Notes: generated by a model not told the origin, from the letters alone. DNA of 64,000 bases from Dactylonectria macrodidyma (GCA_020744425.1 JAGMUV010000036.1:485211-549210); one strand, 5' to 3'. Numbered from the stretch's first letter, positions 33,201-45,673 are shown. A program made the numbers and translations.

Positions 33201-36200
33201 CATGCGAAGGAAGATACAAGCTCTCTGTATCTGGATGGGCATGCCTGCCATTTGGTTTACTATCAATCCGAACGACATCAACAACCCTGTAAAGATGAAG
33301 CTCGCCATGCACAGGATCCACGACCACGGCAAGGCGAAAGAGCTCCTAGCGGATCTACAGCAGAGATACGACAGGATCGCCCTCAGCACCATGGATCCGG
33401 TCAGCTCCGCCCTCTTCTTCCACCGAGAAGTCTCTTTGTTCTTCGAGAAATATGTCAGAACAGGCGAACAATCCGTTTTCGGAAAGATTAGCCACTACTA
33501 CGCAACGGTGGAAACCAACGAGCGTGGCAGTCTGCACTTGCATGGGCTGCTGTGGCTGGAAGGAAACTTGGGACTACCATCCCTGATCGACGATATGGCC
33601 AACCCCAGCGAGTCCGAATACCGTGCCAGCGTAATGCGCTACGTAGACTCTGTCTATCATGAATGCCTCGACGAGAAAGCTGGGAAGGTGACCCGGCAGG
33701 ACAGGAAGCCCATCCATCCGGTCGCGGAAATGATGAACAGCAGTAACGCGTTAACAGAGTCCTTTGAGGATGAGTCCAACTACATTGCGTACTGTTGCCA
33801 GGTCCATTCTCACACCTACACATGTATCAAGTACTCCCTTCAGGGCCTCGCCGAAGGGGAAGTGAACGCGCATCGCAGGACCACCTGCCGATTCAAGGCA
33901 CCTTGGAAGACGGTCGAGCGCACAGGCTTTACGACGGACGGTTTGCTCGAGATCCGTCGGAACCATCCCTTGGTCAACCGATATAACAGAGCAATGGCGG
34001 TTGGCCTCCGCCACAACCACGACGTCTCGCCTATCTTGACCAACACCAAAGGGCTTGCCATGATATATTACATCACCAACTACGCGACGAAGCTAAATAC
34101 ACCCATGTGGAAACGGCTTGCCTTTGCAGCCGATGTGCTTCAACGACGTCACAACTCCAGCGCCTTGATGCAGCAGCCACCGGATGCTGCCCCGAACGAC
34201 AATCATCGATCCACTGTGCGCAACGAGACCCGGCAATTTTTGATGAGGGTTGCCAATCGTATCTTCTCCGAAAGAGAGCTCTCTGCCGTAGAGGTCTGCT
34301 ACCACTTGCTCGGCCATCCTACGGATTTCACAAATGTACCCAACTGGTCGTTCCTACACTTGAACACGCTGTATTGGGCAATCTTCCGGCGCTGGCCCCA
34401 CCTCCGCCGTCTAGCCGGCCTAGAGACGGACACAGAGGAGCCCCTCGAGACGGTGAATCTCAGGGAGCAGGGCCGCACTCTGTCCTACTTCGAGGCGTAC
34501 CCATGCAGGGGCGCACTCCTTGCGCATCTATGCCTCTACGACTATCTTTCCATGATTCACTTGGTGCCCCGGAAGAACCGTGACGACGACGAATTTCACA
34601 TATCGCTAGACAGCCTTTCCTCAGACGTCCCTAACTGGATGCAGAAGCTTCGACGGCCCCATGAATATGCCGTCCCAATCTTCCAAGGCTTCATTAGCGA
34701 CGATCACAAGGATGACGATCCAGACTACTTCAAACGGTGCGACCTGGCCTGAGAGTTTCTGCGGCCATACTGCTGACACTTTTGACAGAAATTCTGTCCT
34801 TCACCTCGCCTTATTCGTGCCCTGGGAATCATTCCTGTTCAGCACTGACGGCGACATTACCAACATTTGGTCCCATCACGAAGCTGCCCTTTCCCCCCGC
34901 CTGCGTTTCTCTGTCTCGAACATCTCGCTTCTCAGGAAGTCAGCCGAGGATGCGCGCAAAGATGCACGGCTTTGGGCCAACAGATCCGAGGGCGAGGATA
35001 CAGTCGATGTGAATTTCCCTCTGCCTGACGCCGACGACGGCCAACCCCCTGTGGCAACCGCTGAGCACCACCAAACCTACGTGGCTGTGATCCAGACTTT
35101 GCAGAATGCCATACGCAATTCCGATGCCACCAAAGACTCTCCTGTCCTGCGGGGTCTAGTCCGAGATCTGCGGCAAGAAACCCTACCCGAGGAAGGTCGG
35201 CCGCTTGCCCAACGTCACGAAGGCTTTTATCCACAAATTCGACGCAATCAGGACAGCCCCCTAAGCCACCATCTAACGCCTTCACCAGAGGATATCCAGG
35301 CTGCCGCAAGAGCCCAACACATGTTACATCTCCGAATGCTGGATGATATGGAGACTGGCCCCCAAGGAGACACATGCTCCATGATGAACACCGACATCGA
35401 TGACATGCTAGATCGGCACCATGATACAGAGATTGTGCCACCCTGTCTGAATCAAGACCCAGTCACGCGAGTCTCTCGGATGACCATCGATATCGGCCAA
35501 ACATCCAGCTTCGTAGAACTCGGCCACCGAGCTGCTGCCCACTACACACTCAACTATCTACAAGGCATGGCCCTCCAGCTTATCTGCAGATCTCTGGACA
35601 AGTATACCGCGAACCCCGACGCCACGGAACAACACCTTCAGTACGTTGGAGGCCCCGGCGGCACCGGAAAGTCCAGGATCATCGATGCCCTCAAGCACGT
35701 ATTCGCTGTGAGAGATCAGCAGCATCTTCTTCAAATCACCGGCTCGTCCGGCAGTGCGGCGGCGCAAATTGGTGGGACTACGGTCCATTCCGCCTGCGGG
35801 CTAGACACCCATCGTTCTTCGAACGAACAGCTCCCTCGCTTCTCGGAAGCGAAGAAATGGGCGTGGAAGCAGAAACTGGTCTTCGTAATCGATGAGATCA
35901 GTATGCTAGGGGGAGCCACCTTTTTCAAAACCCACTGTCACCTCCAGGCCCTCCGCGACTGCTCTGATAAGCCATTCGGTGGCATTCCTATAGTTCTCTT
36001 AATGGGCGACTTCTATCAGTTCGCGCCCGTCCTAGAGACAAGCCTTCTGGTCGACCAAACACTGGATCTCGCTTCCACCACCTCTCTGGGACAGAGGACC
36101 ATTGCACACCATCGCGGCTACAATATGTGGCTACTGTTCAAGACTGTTATTCTGCTCGAAGAACAAGTCCGCGCCGGAGACGATCCCGAACTAGTAGCCT

Positions 36201-37117
36201 TCTTGAACAGAGTACGCGCTGGGACGCAGACCATGGAAGACCATGACCTGCTCAACACAAAACTCGTCGACCGCTCCCAGATCACCTTCAAAGATGGCCT
36301 GCGCGCCATAACACCCCTCAATCGTAACCGATGGACCCTCAACATGGAAGCCATCATAGATTGGGCCCGGTTTCATAGGAAACATATCTCGGTTTTCGTC
36401 TCCGCTCACACCTGGCGATCCACTGCCTTATCTCAGGACGAGATCGCGCAGACAATTGGACAAGGCGACGACTCCCACTGCAAGATCCCGGGTATCTTCT
36501 TCTACGCCCAAGGAATGCCTCTCGTGGTCAACCAGAACATATACACCGGCTTGAAGGTTGTGAACGGCGCAGAATTCACTGCTACAGACATTATTCCTGA
36601 TCCAAAATACCCAGGGTACCATCTTGCCGACGACGTCACAATCCATTTCGGACCGCCGCTTGGCATCCTACTACAGTCGAACGAGACAAAGGGCGTAGCC
36701 ATCCCGGGCCTCCCAACAGGCATGATACTTATTCGGCCGATCTCATTCTCCTTGAGTCCCATCGACCGCCACTTCAAGTTCTTATCAGCGAAATGCACTC
36801 GCAAGGGTTTGCCAGCTGTTACGGCATTTGTCATTACAGACTATAAAGCACAAAGCAAGACCTTTCCACAAGTACTCCTGGAGCTGCGGGGAAACCGCAT
36901 AGTCAATGGCCAGCCTTCAAGGTGCGACTTCACAAGTCTCTATGTACAGCTCTCGAGATGTAGAACGTTGGAAGGCATAAAGCTTCTCAGTCCCGTTCGG
37001 CCGCAAGATTTCATCGGGAACAAACTCGACCAAAAGATACTTGACGCTATGCAGAGGTTGACACATCTCGCGGCAGAAACGCGGCGGGCATTTGAGGCCC
37101 AGCAAAGCCATCTATAG
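30206..37117 (+). CDS. Helitron Rep-helicase (RepHel), three exons, apparently intact
   Basis: Exons 30206-30470, 30545-34736 and 34789-37117; introns 74 nt (GTGAGT...CTCAG, phase 1) and 52 nt (GTGCGA...TGCTGACACTTTTGACAG, phase 2), giving 2261 aa. It drives rolling-circle-like transposition: a HUH nuclease nicks DNA and a PIF1-type helicase unwinds it. The N-terminus has seven copies of a motif like VPMDEIRRTIEDLDRR. The Helitron-like N domain follows (RRKIQALCIWMGMPAIWFTI). The HUH motif is GSLHLHGLLW (about 1083-1092), and the catalytic two-tyrosine motif is YYITNYATK (about 1262-1270). The helicase has Walker A GGPGGTGKS (about 1772), Walker B VFVIDEISML (about 1850) and GDFYQFAPV. The second intron removes what would otherwise look like a frameshift between two overlapping frames and restores FKR.NSVLHLALFVPWESF. 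All catalytic motifs are present, so it may be active. Confidence 0.9.
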
Positions 37118-37480
37118 CCTGTGCAAATAAAGCCATTGGCTAGCCCCTCCTTATTACCATACATATACCCCGCAGTGCCTAGCGAATTGAAAGACACTCT
37201 CTCCAAGAAAACCCCATAAAGACCCACTTTTTTCCCCGTCGCATATATCAAAGGTTACTTGTTTGTTACTTCATGTGTATGTGTATGCTCTGCTTAACTC
37301 ATCTGGTCAGGCTCGTTCCGAAAGGTTTTCGAGGGACCGCCAGGGACCGATCTCCTGTCCTGGCCAACGCTCGGGCCACTTAGCGCCCTGATCGAGCTTC
37401 GCCACCCTGCGCCACAGTTCAAAACCCCATAAGCCACAATTCATCTCTTCTAGGGTTTCGGAGGGACCGTGGGGTTTCAG
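37118..37480. other. Helitron 3' flank
   Basis: Non-coding. GC-normal sequence with repeated GAGGGACCG words (37333-37365 and near 37460-37490) that then gives way to AT-rich DNA. The Helitron 3' terminus should lie here. Confidence 0.4.
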
Positions 37481-38682
37481 AGGGAGTGTCTCCGCTACTC
37501 TGTCTATTCTTAGAGCCCTATTACCTTAGAGCTTTATTACTATCTGACCTTATAATTATAGAAATGGTTATGATTTATTATTAGTAGTATAGGAAGACTG
37601 TCTTACTAGTAGCTCTTGCTTATTCTTTTTTATAAGAGGTAGTTAATTATTTCTTTAGCTAGCTACTTCCTATTCTAGTCTTCTGACTATTACTATCCTC
37701 CCTAATAGTAGGGTAGTAAGGTCCTGTTATTTACTCTCTTTTATTTTAACTGCTTTCTATATTAGATATAGTGCACTATTTACTTTACCTTTTCTTTCTC
37801 TCCTTACTATACTTATTATTTATATCTACTTATTATAATGCTTTAATAAGAATTAGTTAGAGTCCTAATTAATAAGATCTGCTATATATAGGAAGATTTA
37901 AATTAGTAATGCATTTAGAATAAGCCTTAAGAGAGTCAGAGAACCTTTTAATTAATAGTTCTAAACTCCTTAGTATATTAGAGAGGCGTTTACTACTTAT
38001 AAGGGCTGCTTAGTATCCATTTTAACAATACCCCTTTATAAGCTCTTCTTAAGCTTTAAAAGGAGCTAGTTAGAGTCCTTTATAAAGAGATTCTCTATAT
38101 ATTAACTCTCCTTAAGCCCTAAAAGGAGCAGGTTAGAGTCTCTTATAAGGAGATCCTCTATATATTAGATTATCTAGACTGCTAGTATACTAAAGACTGA
38201 GCCTATTAAAGGGCTAGAAAGACTAAATAAGAAGCGCTTCTAGCTCTACTACTTATATAACTAAACCATTCCCCGAAGAGGCTATGATTAATAAGGGAAA
38301 CGCTTCTAACTCCGCTAAATACGTAACTAAACCGCGCTATGAAGAGGCCGCGGCTAATATAAGAAACCGTCTAACTCTAGTAAGAGTCTATTAAATCTAT
38401 TCTATAATACTATGAATCGTGCTTTTATAATAAGATAGAGGCATTAGTAATAAGATCATAGTATAAGGAGGTTATAGTCGCTCTTTAGGTAAATGCTTCT
38501 AAGTCATTTTACTAAGTATTTATAAATAAAAAGATATTACTGATTTTATATTATATCTTTTATTATAAAAAGTATATGCTTTATAAACTTACTACTATTT
38601 AATAAAAGAGGCTATTAATACTATTCTTACTATAAGTAATAAGGGCTCTTTAGTAATATAAGAAGTGCTTATTATTAGATAA
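37481..38682. other. AT-rich, RIP-like block with decayed tandem repeats
   Basis: Very rich in TA and TAA with no frame. Tandem units survive: a 63-nt period at 38048-38168 (each unit has TTAAAAGGAG or CTAAAAGGAG, TTAGAGTC and CTCTATATATTA), and a pair near 38237-38365 sharing CGCTTCTAACTC-like and TAACTAAACC words. The pattern fits old repeats mutated by RIP. Confidence 0.55.
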
Positions 38683-39229
38683 TGTAAAGGCTATAGCAGT
38701 AGAAGGAGTGGAAGGAGTGGAAGGTTATTGGTGGAACTCGGCGATTGTGGGTCAAGGAATTGACCAATCAGAAAAGGGATTAAAGATTCAGAAAGAGCAG
38801 GAAAAGACGATTAGAAAGGTAGTCAGTTTGATGTGATTGGTTGAGAAATGCATGTATTGATGATGATAATCCTTCTGGACTGGCTAGAGAAAAGTCCCAG
38901 CTTTATAGAGAGATTGCTGTCCAGTCACATGTCCAATCTAACAGGGGATTTGGACAATTTGTCATAGTAAAACCGGGTAAGACGTGTCCCGAGTTTTAGG
39001 ACTGTTGAACGTATGTCTGATGCTTGAACTCTAACCTTATTGAAGGTTCCTTTTATAGATGTCCTTTGTAGTTATAGTATAAGGAAGGTAGGCTTTCTGA
39101 GGCATAATATATACCATTATAAAGCTAAAAATCAGGAGATTTTGAATATGTTATTTATAGTCTTATCTGATAAGAGCTAAAGGAGATATTTCCTTATCAG
39201 TTATATATTTTATATATAAGGACTTTACA
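38683..39229 (+). repeat. Copia-family LTR A (solo, 547 bp)
   Basis: Starts TGTAAAGGCTATAGCAGTAG and ends AAGGACTTTACA. It shares diagnostic variants with LTR E at 45694 (for example AAAAGTCCC and GACTGTTGAACG) rather than with the LTRs of the full Copia element. Flanks are GATAA on the left and ATTTA on the right, which do not match each other. Confidence 0.9.
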
Positions 39230-39484
39230 ATTTAGAAATATAATAATATAGCCTTTTATATACTTCTAATAACTAAGCCTAAATAGAGTCTTATTATTAA
39301 TAATAAACTTTATAATATAGCTAAAAGGGGCCTGAAGAGTAATCAGCCTCTCCTTAATAGTAAAGAGGCTATTAAGCTCTTTAGAATACTAATACTTATA
39401 TCTAATATCTATATTATTAACTAAGTAGACTTTAAATAGCTTTTTACCTTCTAAGCTAGTATAATACTCATAGTATATATAAAC

Positions 39485-40031
39485 TGTAAAGGCTATAGCA
39501 GTGGAAGGAGTGGAAGGAGTGGAAGGTTATTGGTGGAACTCGGCGATTGTGGGTCAAGGGATTGACCAATCAGAAAAGGGATTAAAGATTCAGAAAGAGC
39601 AGGAAAAGACGATTAGAAAGGTAGTCAGTTTGATGTGATTGGTTGAGAAATGCATGTATTGATGATGATGATCCTTCTGGACTGGCTAGAGAAAAGCCCC
39701 AGCTTTATAGAGAGATTGTTGTCCAGTCACATGTCCAATCTAACAGAGGATTTGGACAATTTGTCATAGTAAAACCGGGTAAGACGTGTCCCGAGTTTTA
39801 GGACTGTTGGACGTATGTCTGATGCTTGAACTCTAACCTTATTGAAGGTTCTTATTATAGATGTCTTTTGTGGTTATAGTATAAGGAAGATTGGCTTTCT
39901 GAGGCATAATATATACCATTATAAAGCTAAAAATCAGGAGATTTTGAATATGTTATTTATAGTCTTATCTAATAAGAGCTAAAGAAGATATTTCCTTATC
40001 AGTTATATATTTTATATATAAGGACTTTACA
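39485..40031 (-). repeat. Copia 3' LTR (B)
   Basis: 547 bp with TG...CA ends. It matches LTR D in every variant checked (AAAAGCCCC, TTCTTATTATAGATG, GGAAGATTGGC). Confidence 0.95.
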
Positions 40032-40043
40032 GCCCCCCTTAAA
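40032..40043 (-). promoter_or_regulatory. Copia polypurine tract
   Basis: Minus-strand purine run (AAGGGGGGC) directly upstream of the 3' LTR, the plus-strand DNA primer for reverse transcription. Confidence 0.75.
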
Positions 40044-40177
40044 TATATTTCCTTATAATATATTTACCACTTAAGGACTTATGTATAAAAAACTCTCTTT
40101 AAGAGAGAAAAAAAATTCTTATATTTTTCCTTTTATTTAGGAATTTAAGAGAAAACCTTATATAGGGTTAAAAACTC

Positions 40178-43100
40178 TCAGTTATTTTTAGCAGCTTTAT
40201 AGTTATATAGACTTAAAAATGCTCTTAGTCTTTTAAAGTCTGTAGGGTTTAGACCTTTAGTAAAGAAGTCTGCTATATTATCCTTACTTCTTATAAAGTA
40301 TAGGGTTATTTTTTCTTCTTTTATCTCATCTCTTATAAAGTGATAAGATATATCTATATGCTTTGATCTTTTATAATAAGAAGAGTTTTCAGCTAGTTGT
40401 TTAGCTGCCTCGTTATCTGTTAAAATAGGAGGTATAGATCTATTATAAGAAAGAGATAAATTCTCATTTATGTATTTATAGAGACTATTAAGAGATAAAC
40501 TCTCTTTAGCTGCTTCTTTTAAAGCCATATATTCAGCTTCACAAGTGCTTAAAGCAACACTTTTCTGCTTAGTTGTATTCCAACTTATAAGGTTATTATA
40601 TAAAAAGAAACTATATCCACTTATAGACTTTCTATCAGTTATATTAGAGGCCCAATCAGCGTCTGAATAGCCTCTTATTATATTATGTAATGAGTTAGGT
40701 TGTATATTACAGTTATAGTATAAACCCAAGTCTTTATAGTTATTTAAATACTTCCAGATCAAGTCTAGAGCTTTAAAGTGAGAGTTATCAGGTTTAGACA
40801 TAAACCTTGAGACATTATTAACAGCATAAGCTATATCAGGTCTAGTCTTTATAGAGGGATATAAGAGAGAACCAACTTCTCTTTGATATTGTAGTATATC
40901 TTTATTAGAAGGAGTTATAGTTGCTTTTTGCAGCTTATTTCCAGCTATAGAAGGAACTTCAGAGGTTCCTATATCTTGTTTATTATATTCTATTATTTTA
41001 GAATTTATATATTTTATTTGGTTTATATATAGGCCTTTATTCTCTCGGTCTATAGTTATATTCATTCCTAAGAATTCTTTTATCTCTCCTAAAGACTGCA
41101 TTTTAATATCTTTAGATAAGAGATTTATAACTTTATATATATCAGCTTCATTTGGACCAATGAAAATCTGATCGTCCACGTGGCATAATATAGCTATTTT
41201 ATATAGGTTATTTATAAAAACCCCTTCATCATAAGGCATAGATTTAAAACCTAGCTTCTTTAAATGCATAGAGAGAAAGTTATACCAAAGTCTAGGACTT
41301 TGTTTTAAACCATATAGAGCTTTATTTAGTTTCAAAACTAAGTCTCTTTTATTTTCTTTATATTCTTTATATAACTCTTTAGTTATAGTATTTTCTAAAG
41401 ACTTTAATATTGTAAAGTCCTTATATATAAAATATATAACTGATAAGGAAATATCTCCTTTAGCTCTTATCAGATAAGACTATAAATAACATATTCAAAA
41501 TCTCCTGATTTTTAGCTTTATAATGGTATATATTATGCCTCAGAAAGCCTACCTTCCTTATACTATAACTACAAAGGATATCTATAATAAGAACCTTTAA
41601 TAAGGTTAGAGTTCAAGCATCAGACATACGTCCAACAGTCCTAAAACTCGGGACACGTCTTACCCGGTTTTACTATGACAAATTGTCCAAATCCCCTGTT
41701 AGATTGGACATGTGACTGGACAGCAATCTCTCTATAAAGCTGGGGCTTTTCTCTAGCCAGTCCAGAATGATTATCATCATCAATACATGCATTTCTCAAC
41801 CAATCACATCAAACCGACTACCTTTCTAATCGTCTTTTCCTGCTCTTTCTGAATCTTCAATCCCTTTTCTGATTGGTCAATTCCTTGACTCACAATCGCC
41901 GAGTTCCACTAATAACCTTCCACTCCTTCCACTCCTTCCACTGCTATAGCCTTTACAAATATATAGTCTTTAAACCCAGTAGGTGGTATAGTATATATAT
42001 CTTCATCTATTTCAGAATGAACAAATGCGTTTTTAACATCATATTGTATTATTTTATAGTTATTTGCAACTGCTATTATTAATAATAGCTTTATAGTCTC
42101 AGGTCTTGTTGTAGTTGCAAAAGTCTCTGTATAGTCAAGGCCATGTATTTGGTTATAACCTTGAACTACCCATCTAGACTTATATTTTATAATAGAGTTA
42201 TCAGAGTTTGTTTTTATCTTATAAACCCAGCGGCCTTTTATAAGGGTTCTATTATTAGGAAGGTCTGTTATAGACCAAACCTTTTGAGCTAGTAATTCTT
42301 TTACTTCTATCTTCATAGAAGGTATCCACTTATCTTTATCTATACCTTCTATAGCTTTATTATAGCTAGAAGGTTCTATATAGCTTTCAGTTATATTATA
42401 TATAGAAGGGAATTCCTGAAAGTCTTTATAATATTCTATAGGTTTCTTAGGAATATTAACAACTAACTTAGTTGTTATATCAAGCTCAGACTCTGTTAAA
42501 GAGTTATCTATATTTTTCTCTTCTTTTTCTTTATTTATAGTGGAATTATTATTAAAGAAGGTATTTTCATGGATGATAACATCTCTAGAAATTATTATCT
42601 TGCGTTTTTTATAGTCCCAGATTTTATAGCTATTATCTGAGTAGCCTATTATAACGCCTTTATAAGCTTTAGTATCTAGTTTATTACTAGGAAGCTTATT
42701 CTTATAGTATATAATAGATCCAAAGGTTTTTATAGAATCTATTTCTTCTAAAGTAAGAAGTTTATTATCCTTAAGTTCTAAAGGACATAAGAACCCTATA
42801 GAAGAATGAGGGGTTCTATTATATATATATTCTATAGCTTCTAAAGCTTCAGACCAAAGAAACTTAGGTATATTAGAAGTGAAAATTATCACTCTTATAT
42901 TATTAAGAATAGTCCTATTTATTCTTTCAGCAGAGCCATTAGGTTCTTTAGTATAAGGAGGAGAGAAGTTATAATATATTCCTTTCTTTTTACAATAAGG
43001 AGCTAGGCTATGCCTATATTCCTTAGCATTATCAGAAAAGACTTCTTTTATAGTTATTTTTTCCTTATTATTTTCAACTTCAGCTTTAAATTCTTTAAAT

Positions 43101-44953
43101 TTCTCTAAAGCTTCATTTTTATTTCTTATAGCATATGTTTTAAGAAACTTAGTGCCTTTATCAAGGAAAGTTATAATATATCTATGTTTATAATATGATA
43201 TAGGTGTTATAGGACCACATATATCTGTAACTACCTTATCTAGGAAGTTATATTGAGTCTTATTTATAACTCTTTTTATCTTATTAGTTGCCTTAGCTCT
43301 TATACAGTTTTCACACTGAATTATTTGAGTTATTTGGTCTTGAGGTATTTGGAACTGAATATTATCTTCAGGGTATTTTCCTTTATATAGCCTTAGAAGA
43401 TATCTTCTTAAAGTCTTAAGGTTTAAATGGGCTAACCTTAGATGCCATTTATATATATCTATAACTATAGTCTTAGTTACAGTTCTCTCTTTAGTTAAAG
43501 AGATATTATTTAAAGGTAAAGTTATATGTAAACTTTCCTTATTTTCCTTTATTTTTAAAGGAAGAATGTATAATCCATTTCTTTTTAAACCTTTAGCTAT
43601 TAGCTCTTTATTTTTAAAGAGATATATATTATTATAGTCTAAAAAGGCAGACATAGTCTTCTGAAAAGAAGAGTGGCTTATTAAATTAACTCCTAATTCA
43701 GGAATATAATAGCAGTTTTTTAATATATATATATTATTATTATTTGGAAAGTGGAATTTAATATCACCACAGCCTTTAACAACTAATGTAGATGCTTGGC
43801 CCCAAGAAACAACTTTATTTATACTATAGTAACTTATAAATAAGCTTCTATCTGATACTATATGCTTAGTAGCTCCTGTATCATATATAAAGTTAATTAT
43901 ATTTTTTATATTATTAAGAAGAGATCTTACCTTCTTATATTTCTTTGAAATTTTCAGAATTCGAGGTATATCTCTTCTTATTATTCCTAATAAAAGGTTA
44001 TTTTTATAGTTATTTTTATAGTTATTATTAGGGTTATTTACCCAGTTGACCTTATCTAAAGCTTGAGCAATAGTAGGAGGGATTTCAAGATCCATTAGAT
44101 CTTCTGACTCAGAATCAGATTCTGAGACTTCATCAACTTTAGAAATAGCCTTCTTATTGGCTAGAGAGACTAGGAGTTGTTCCTGTTTCTCTTCTCTTTC
44201 TTCTCTCTTCTTATTAGGTAAGGTAACCTTTTTAGAAGTAGACTTAGAGATTCTGAAGTTGGTAAAGCCTTTAGGGGCTTTATTAGGATGTAAAAAGTAA
44301 CAATCCTTATCTGTATGCCCTGAGAGCTTACAGTGGGAGCATTTTAAAGCTCTCTTATTTTTCTTCCAAGGCTTCTTTGACTTAGTATAGCCAATTAGCT
44401 CTTTAGAAGTCTCAAGTCTTCTAGATTCATCCAATAAGGACGAGGAAAGAGACTCAAGGTTATATGCCTTAGAATTGCTTCTTAAGGCTTGGATAATAGA
44501 GGTAGTGTAGTTACTATACTCTTCTCCAAGGTTATGAAGTAGAAAAGCAATAACAAAAGGCTCTGGAAGAGAGATTTCTCTAGCAGCTAATTCATCAGTA
44601 AGCTCTTTCAACTTATTGAGATATCCTTCCATTGGAAGACTCAAATAGCTTCCTTCTAATAACTCTCTTAGTATAAGAAAGTCACTAGTAAAACCAGAAG
44701 AGTTATAGAGGTTCTTTAAGGAATCCCAGGCTTGTTTAGCAGAGGTTACCTGCTTAACTTGCAAGAGAGGTCCATCCTCTAATAGGAGTCGAATTTCTGC
44801 TAGTGCATCAGCACTTTTAGCATATTCTTCTTCAACTATTCCTTTAACTAGCTTTTGCTTAGTTAAGTATGCCTCTGTTCTAAGAGACCAAACTATGTAG
44901 TTTTCACTACCTTTTAGTTTTGGTATAGAAGAGGATTTTTCCCCAGACCCCAT
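40178..44953 (-). pseudogene. Copia Gag-Pol polyprotein, interrupted by LTR C
   Basis: Codons run from ATG at 44953 to the insertion at 41957 and resume at 41410 to the stop at 40178. Without the inserted LTR and one copy of its 5-bp TSD, the frame would be 1407 codons long without a stop. Order of domains: Gag (AKQAWDSLKNLYNSS), CCHC knuckle CSHCKLSGHTDKDC, protease FIYDTGATKHIVSD, HLRLAHLNLKTLRRYL with the integrase zinc cysteines, integrase core (VVTDICGPITP, FSDNAKEYRHS, YTKEPNGSAERINR), RT (GRWVYKIKTNSD, IIQYDVKNAFVHSEID, then YGLKQSPRLWY and HVDDQIF in place of YVDD) and RNase H (VALSTCEAEYMALKEA). Codons are strongly AT-biased, unlike the gypsy elements next door. The insertion splits RT between the two catalytic blocks, so this copy cannot make a functional enzyme. 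Confidence 0.9.
41411..41957 (-). repeat. Copia-family solo LTR C, nested in RT
   Basis: 547 bp with TGTAAAG...CTTTACA ends, flanked by the perfect 5-bp duplication AATAT (41406-41410 and 41958-41962). It is a solo LTR left by LTR-LTR recombination of an element that inserted into its own relative. Confidence 0.95.
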
Positions 44954-45114
44954 TATGAAGTCAGAAACTCATAAAGTTTAGAAGGAAAGAAGTTCTTAGA
45001 GTCTAAAAGACTTAGAAGAGCTTTTATAGACTTTAGAAAAGTCAGAACCTATAGAATAGGTTATTTCCGATAGTCAGAATGACCAATCAGAAGATATACC
45101 CAGGTGCGAAACCC

Positions 45115-45126
45115 GGGCTCATAACC
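45115..45126 (-). promoter_or_regulatory. Copia primer-binding site (half-tRNA iMet type)
   Basis: On the plus strand GGGCTCATAACC reads as the anticodon stem-loop of initiator tRNA-Met (CAT anticodon) and directly abuts the 5' LTR. Copia-type elements are known to prime from an internal half of tRNA iMet. Confidence 0.75.
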
Positions 45127-45673
45127 TGTAAAGGCTATAGCAGTGGAAGGAGTGGAAGGAGTGGAAGGTTATTGGTGGAACTCGGCGATTGTGGGTCAAG
45201 GGATTGACCAATCAGAAAAGGGATTAAAGATTCAGAAAGAGCAGGAAAAGACGATTAGAAAGGTAGTCAGTTTGATGTGATTGGTTGAGAAATGCATGTA
45301 TTGATGATGATGATCCTTCTGGACTGGCTAGAGAAAAGCCCCAGCTTTATAGAGAGATTGTTGTCCAGTCACATGTCCAATCTAACAGAGGATTTGGACA
45401 ATTTGTCATAGTAAAACCGGGTAAGACGTGTCCCGAGTTTTAGGACTGTTGGACGTATGTCTGATGCTTGAACTCTAACCTTATTGAAGGTTCTTATTAT
45501 AGATGTCTTTTGTGGTTATAGTATAAGGAAGATTGGCTTTCTGAGGCATAATATATACCATTATAAAGCTAAAAATCAGGAGATTTTGAATATGTTATTT
45601 ATAGTCTTATCTAATAAGAGCTAAAGAAGATATTTCCTTATCAGTTATATATTTTATATATAAGGACTTTACA
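45127..45673 (-). repeat. Copia 5' LTR (D)
   Basis: 547 bp, apparently identical to LTR B, followed on the right by the TSD TAAAC. Confidence 0.95.

Larger units (their letters stand above)
27932..37117 (+). mobile_element. Autonomous Helitron 1 (core; ends not resolved)
   Basis: Extent given is the two divergent genes. The right part is a full Rep-helicase gene. The left part, the partner gene, is included because the same arrangement recurs at 61-64 kb. Canonical Helitron ends (5' TC, 3' hairpin plus CTRR, insertion between A and T) were looked for. A possible 3' stem (GCCAGGGAC ... GTCCTGGC, about 37349-37374) is followed by a CTGA|T at 37386-37390, but the fit is poor and the 5' end was not found. 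Confidence 0.65.
39485..45673 (-). mobile_element. Ty1/Copia retrotransposon, 6189 bp, with a nested solo LTR
   Basis: Minus-strand element bounded by LTRs at 45127-45673 (5') and 39485-40031 (3'), which look identical by eye. The 5-bp target duplication TAAAC is present on both sides (39480-39484, 45674-45678). A primer-binding site abuts the 5' LTR and a purine tract abuts the 3' LTR. The coding region is one frame broken only by LTR C (41411-41957). Identical LTRs suggest a young insertion. Confidence 0.95.

Noticed and set aside
34661..34788. Apparent frameshift splitting the Helitron protein into two genes
   Set aside because: A 52-nt GT-AG intron with a TGCTGAC branch site joins the frames exactly and restores the family sequence, so an intron is the better explanation.
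37349..37390. Hairpin plus CTGA as the Helitron 3' end
   Set aside because: Stem pairing is imperfect and the distance to CTGA is not typical. Kept only as a remark, not as a boundary call.
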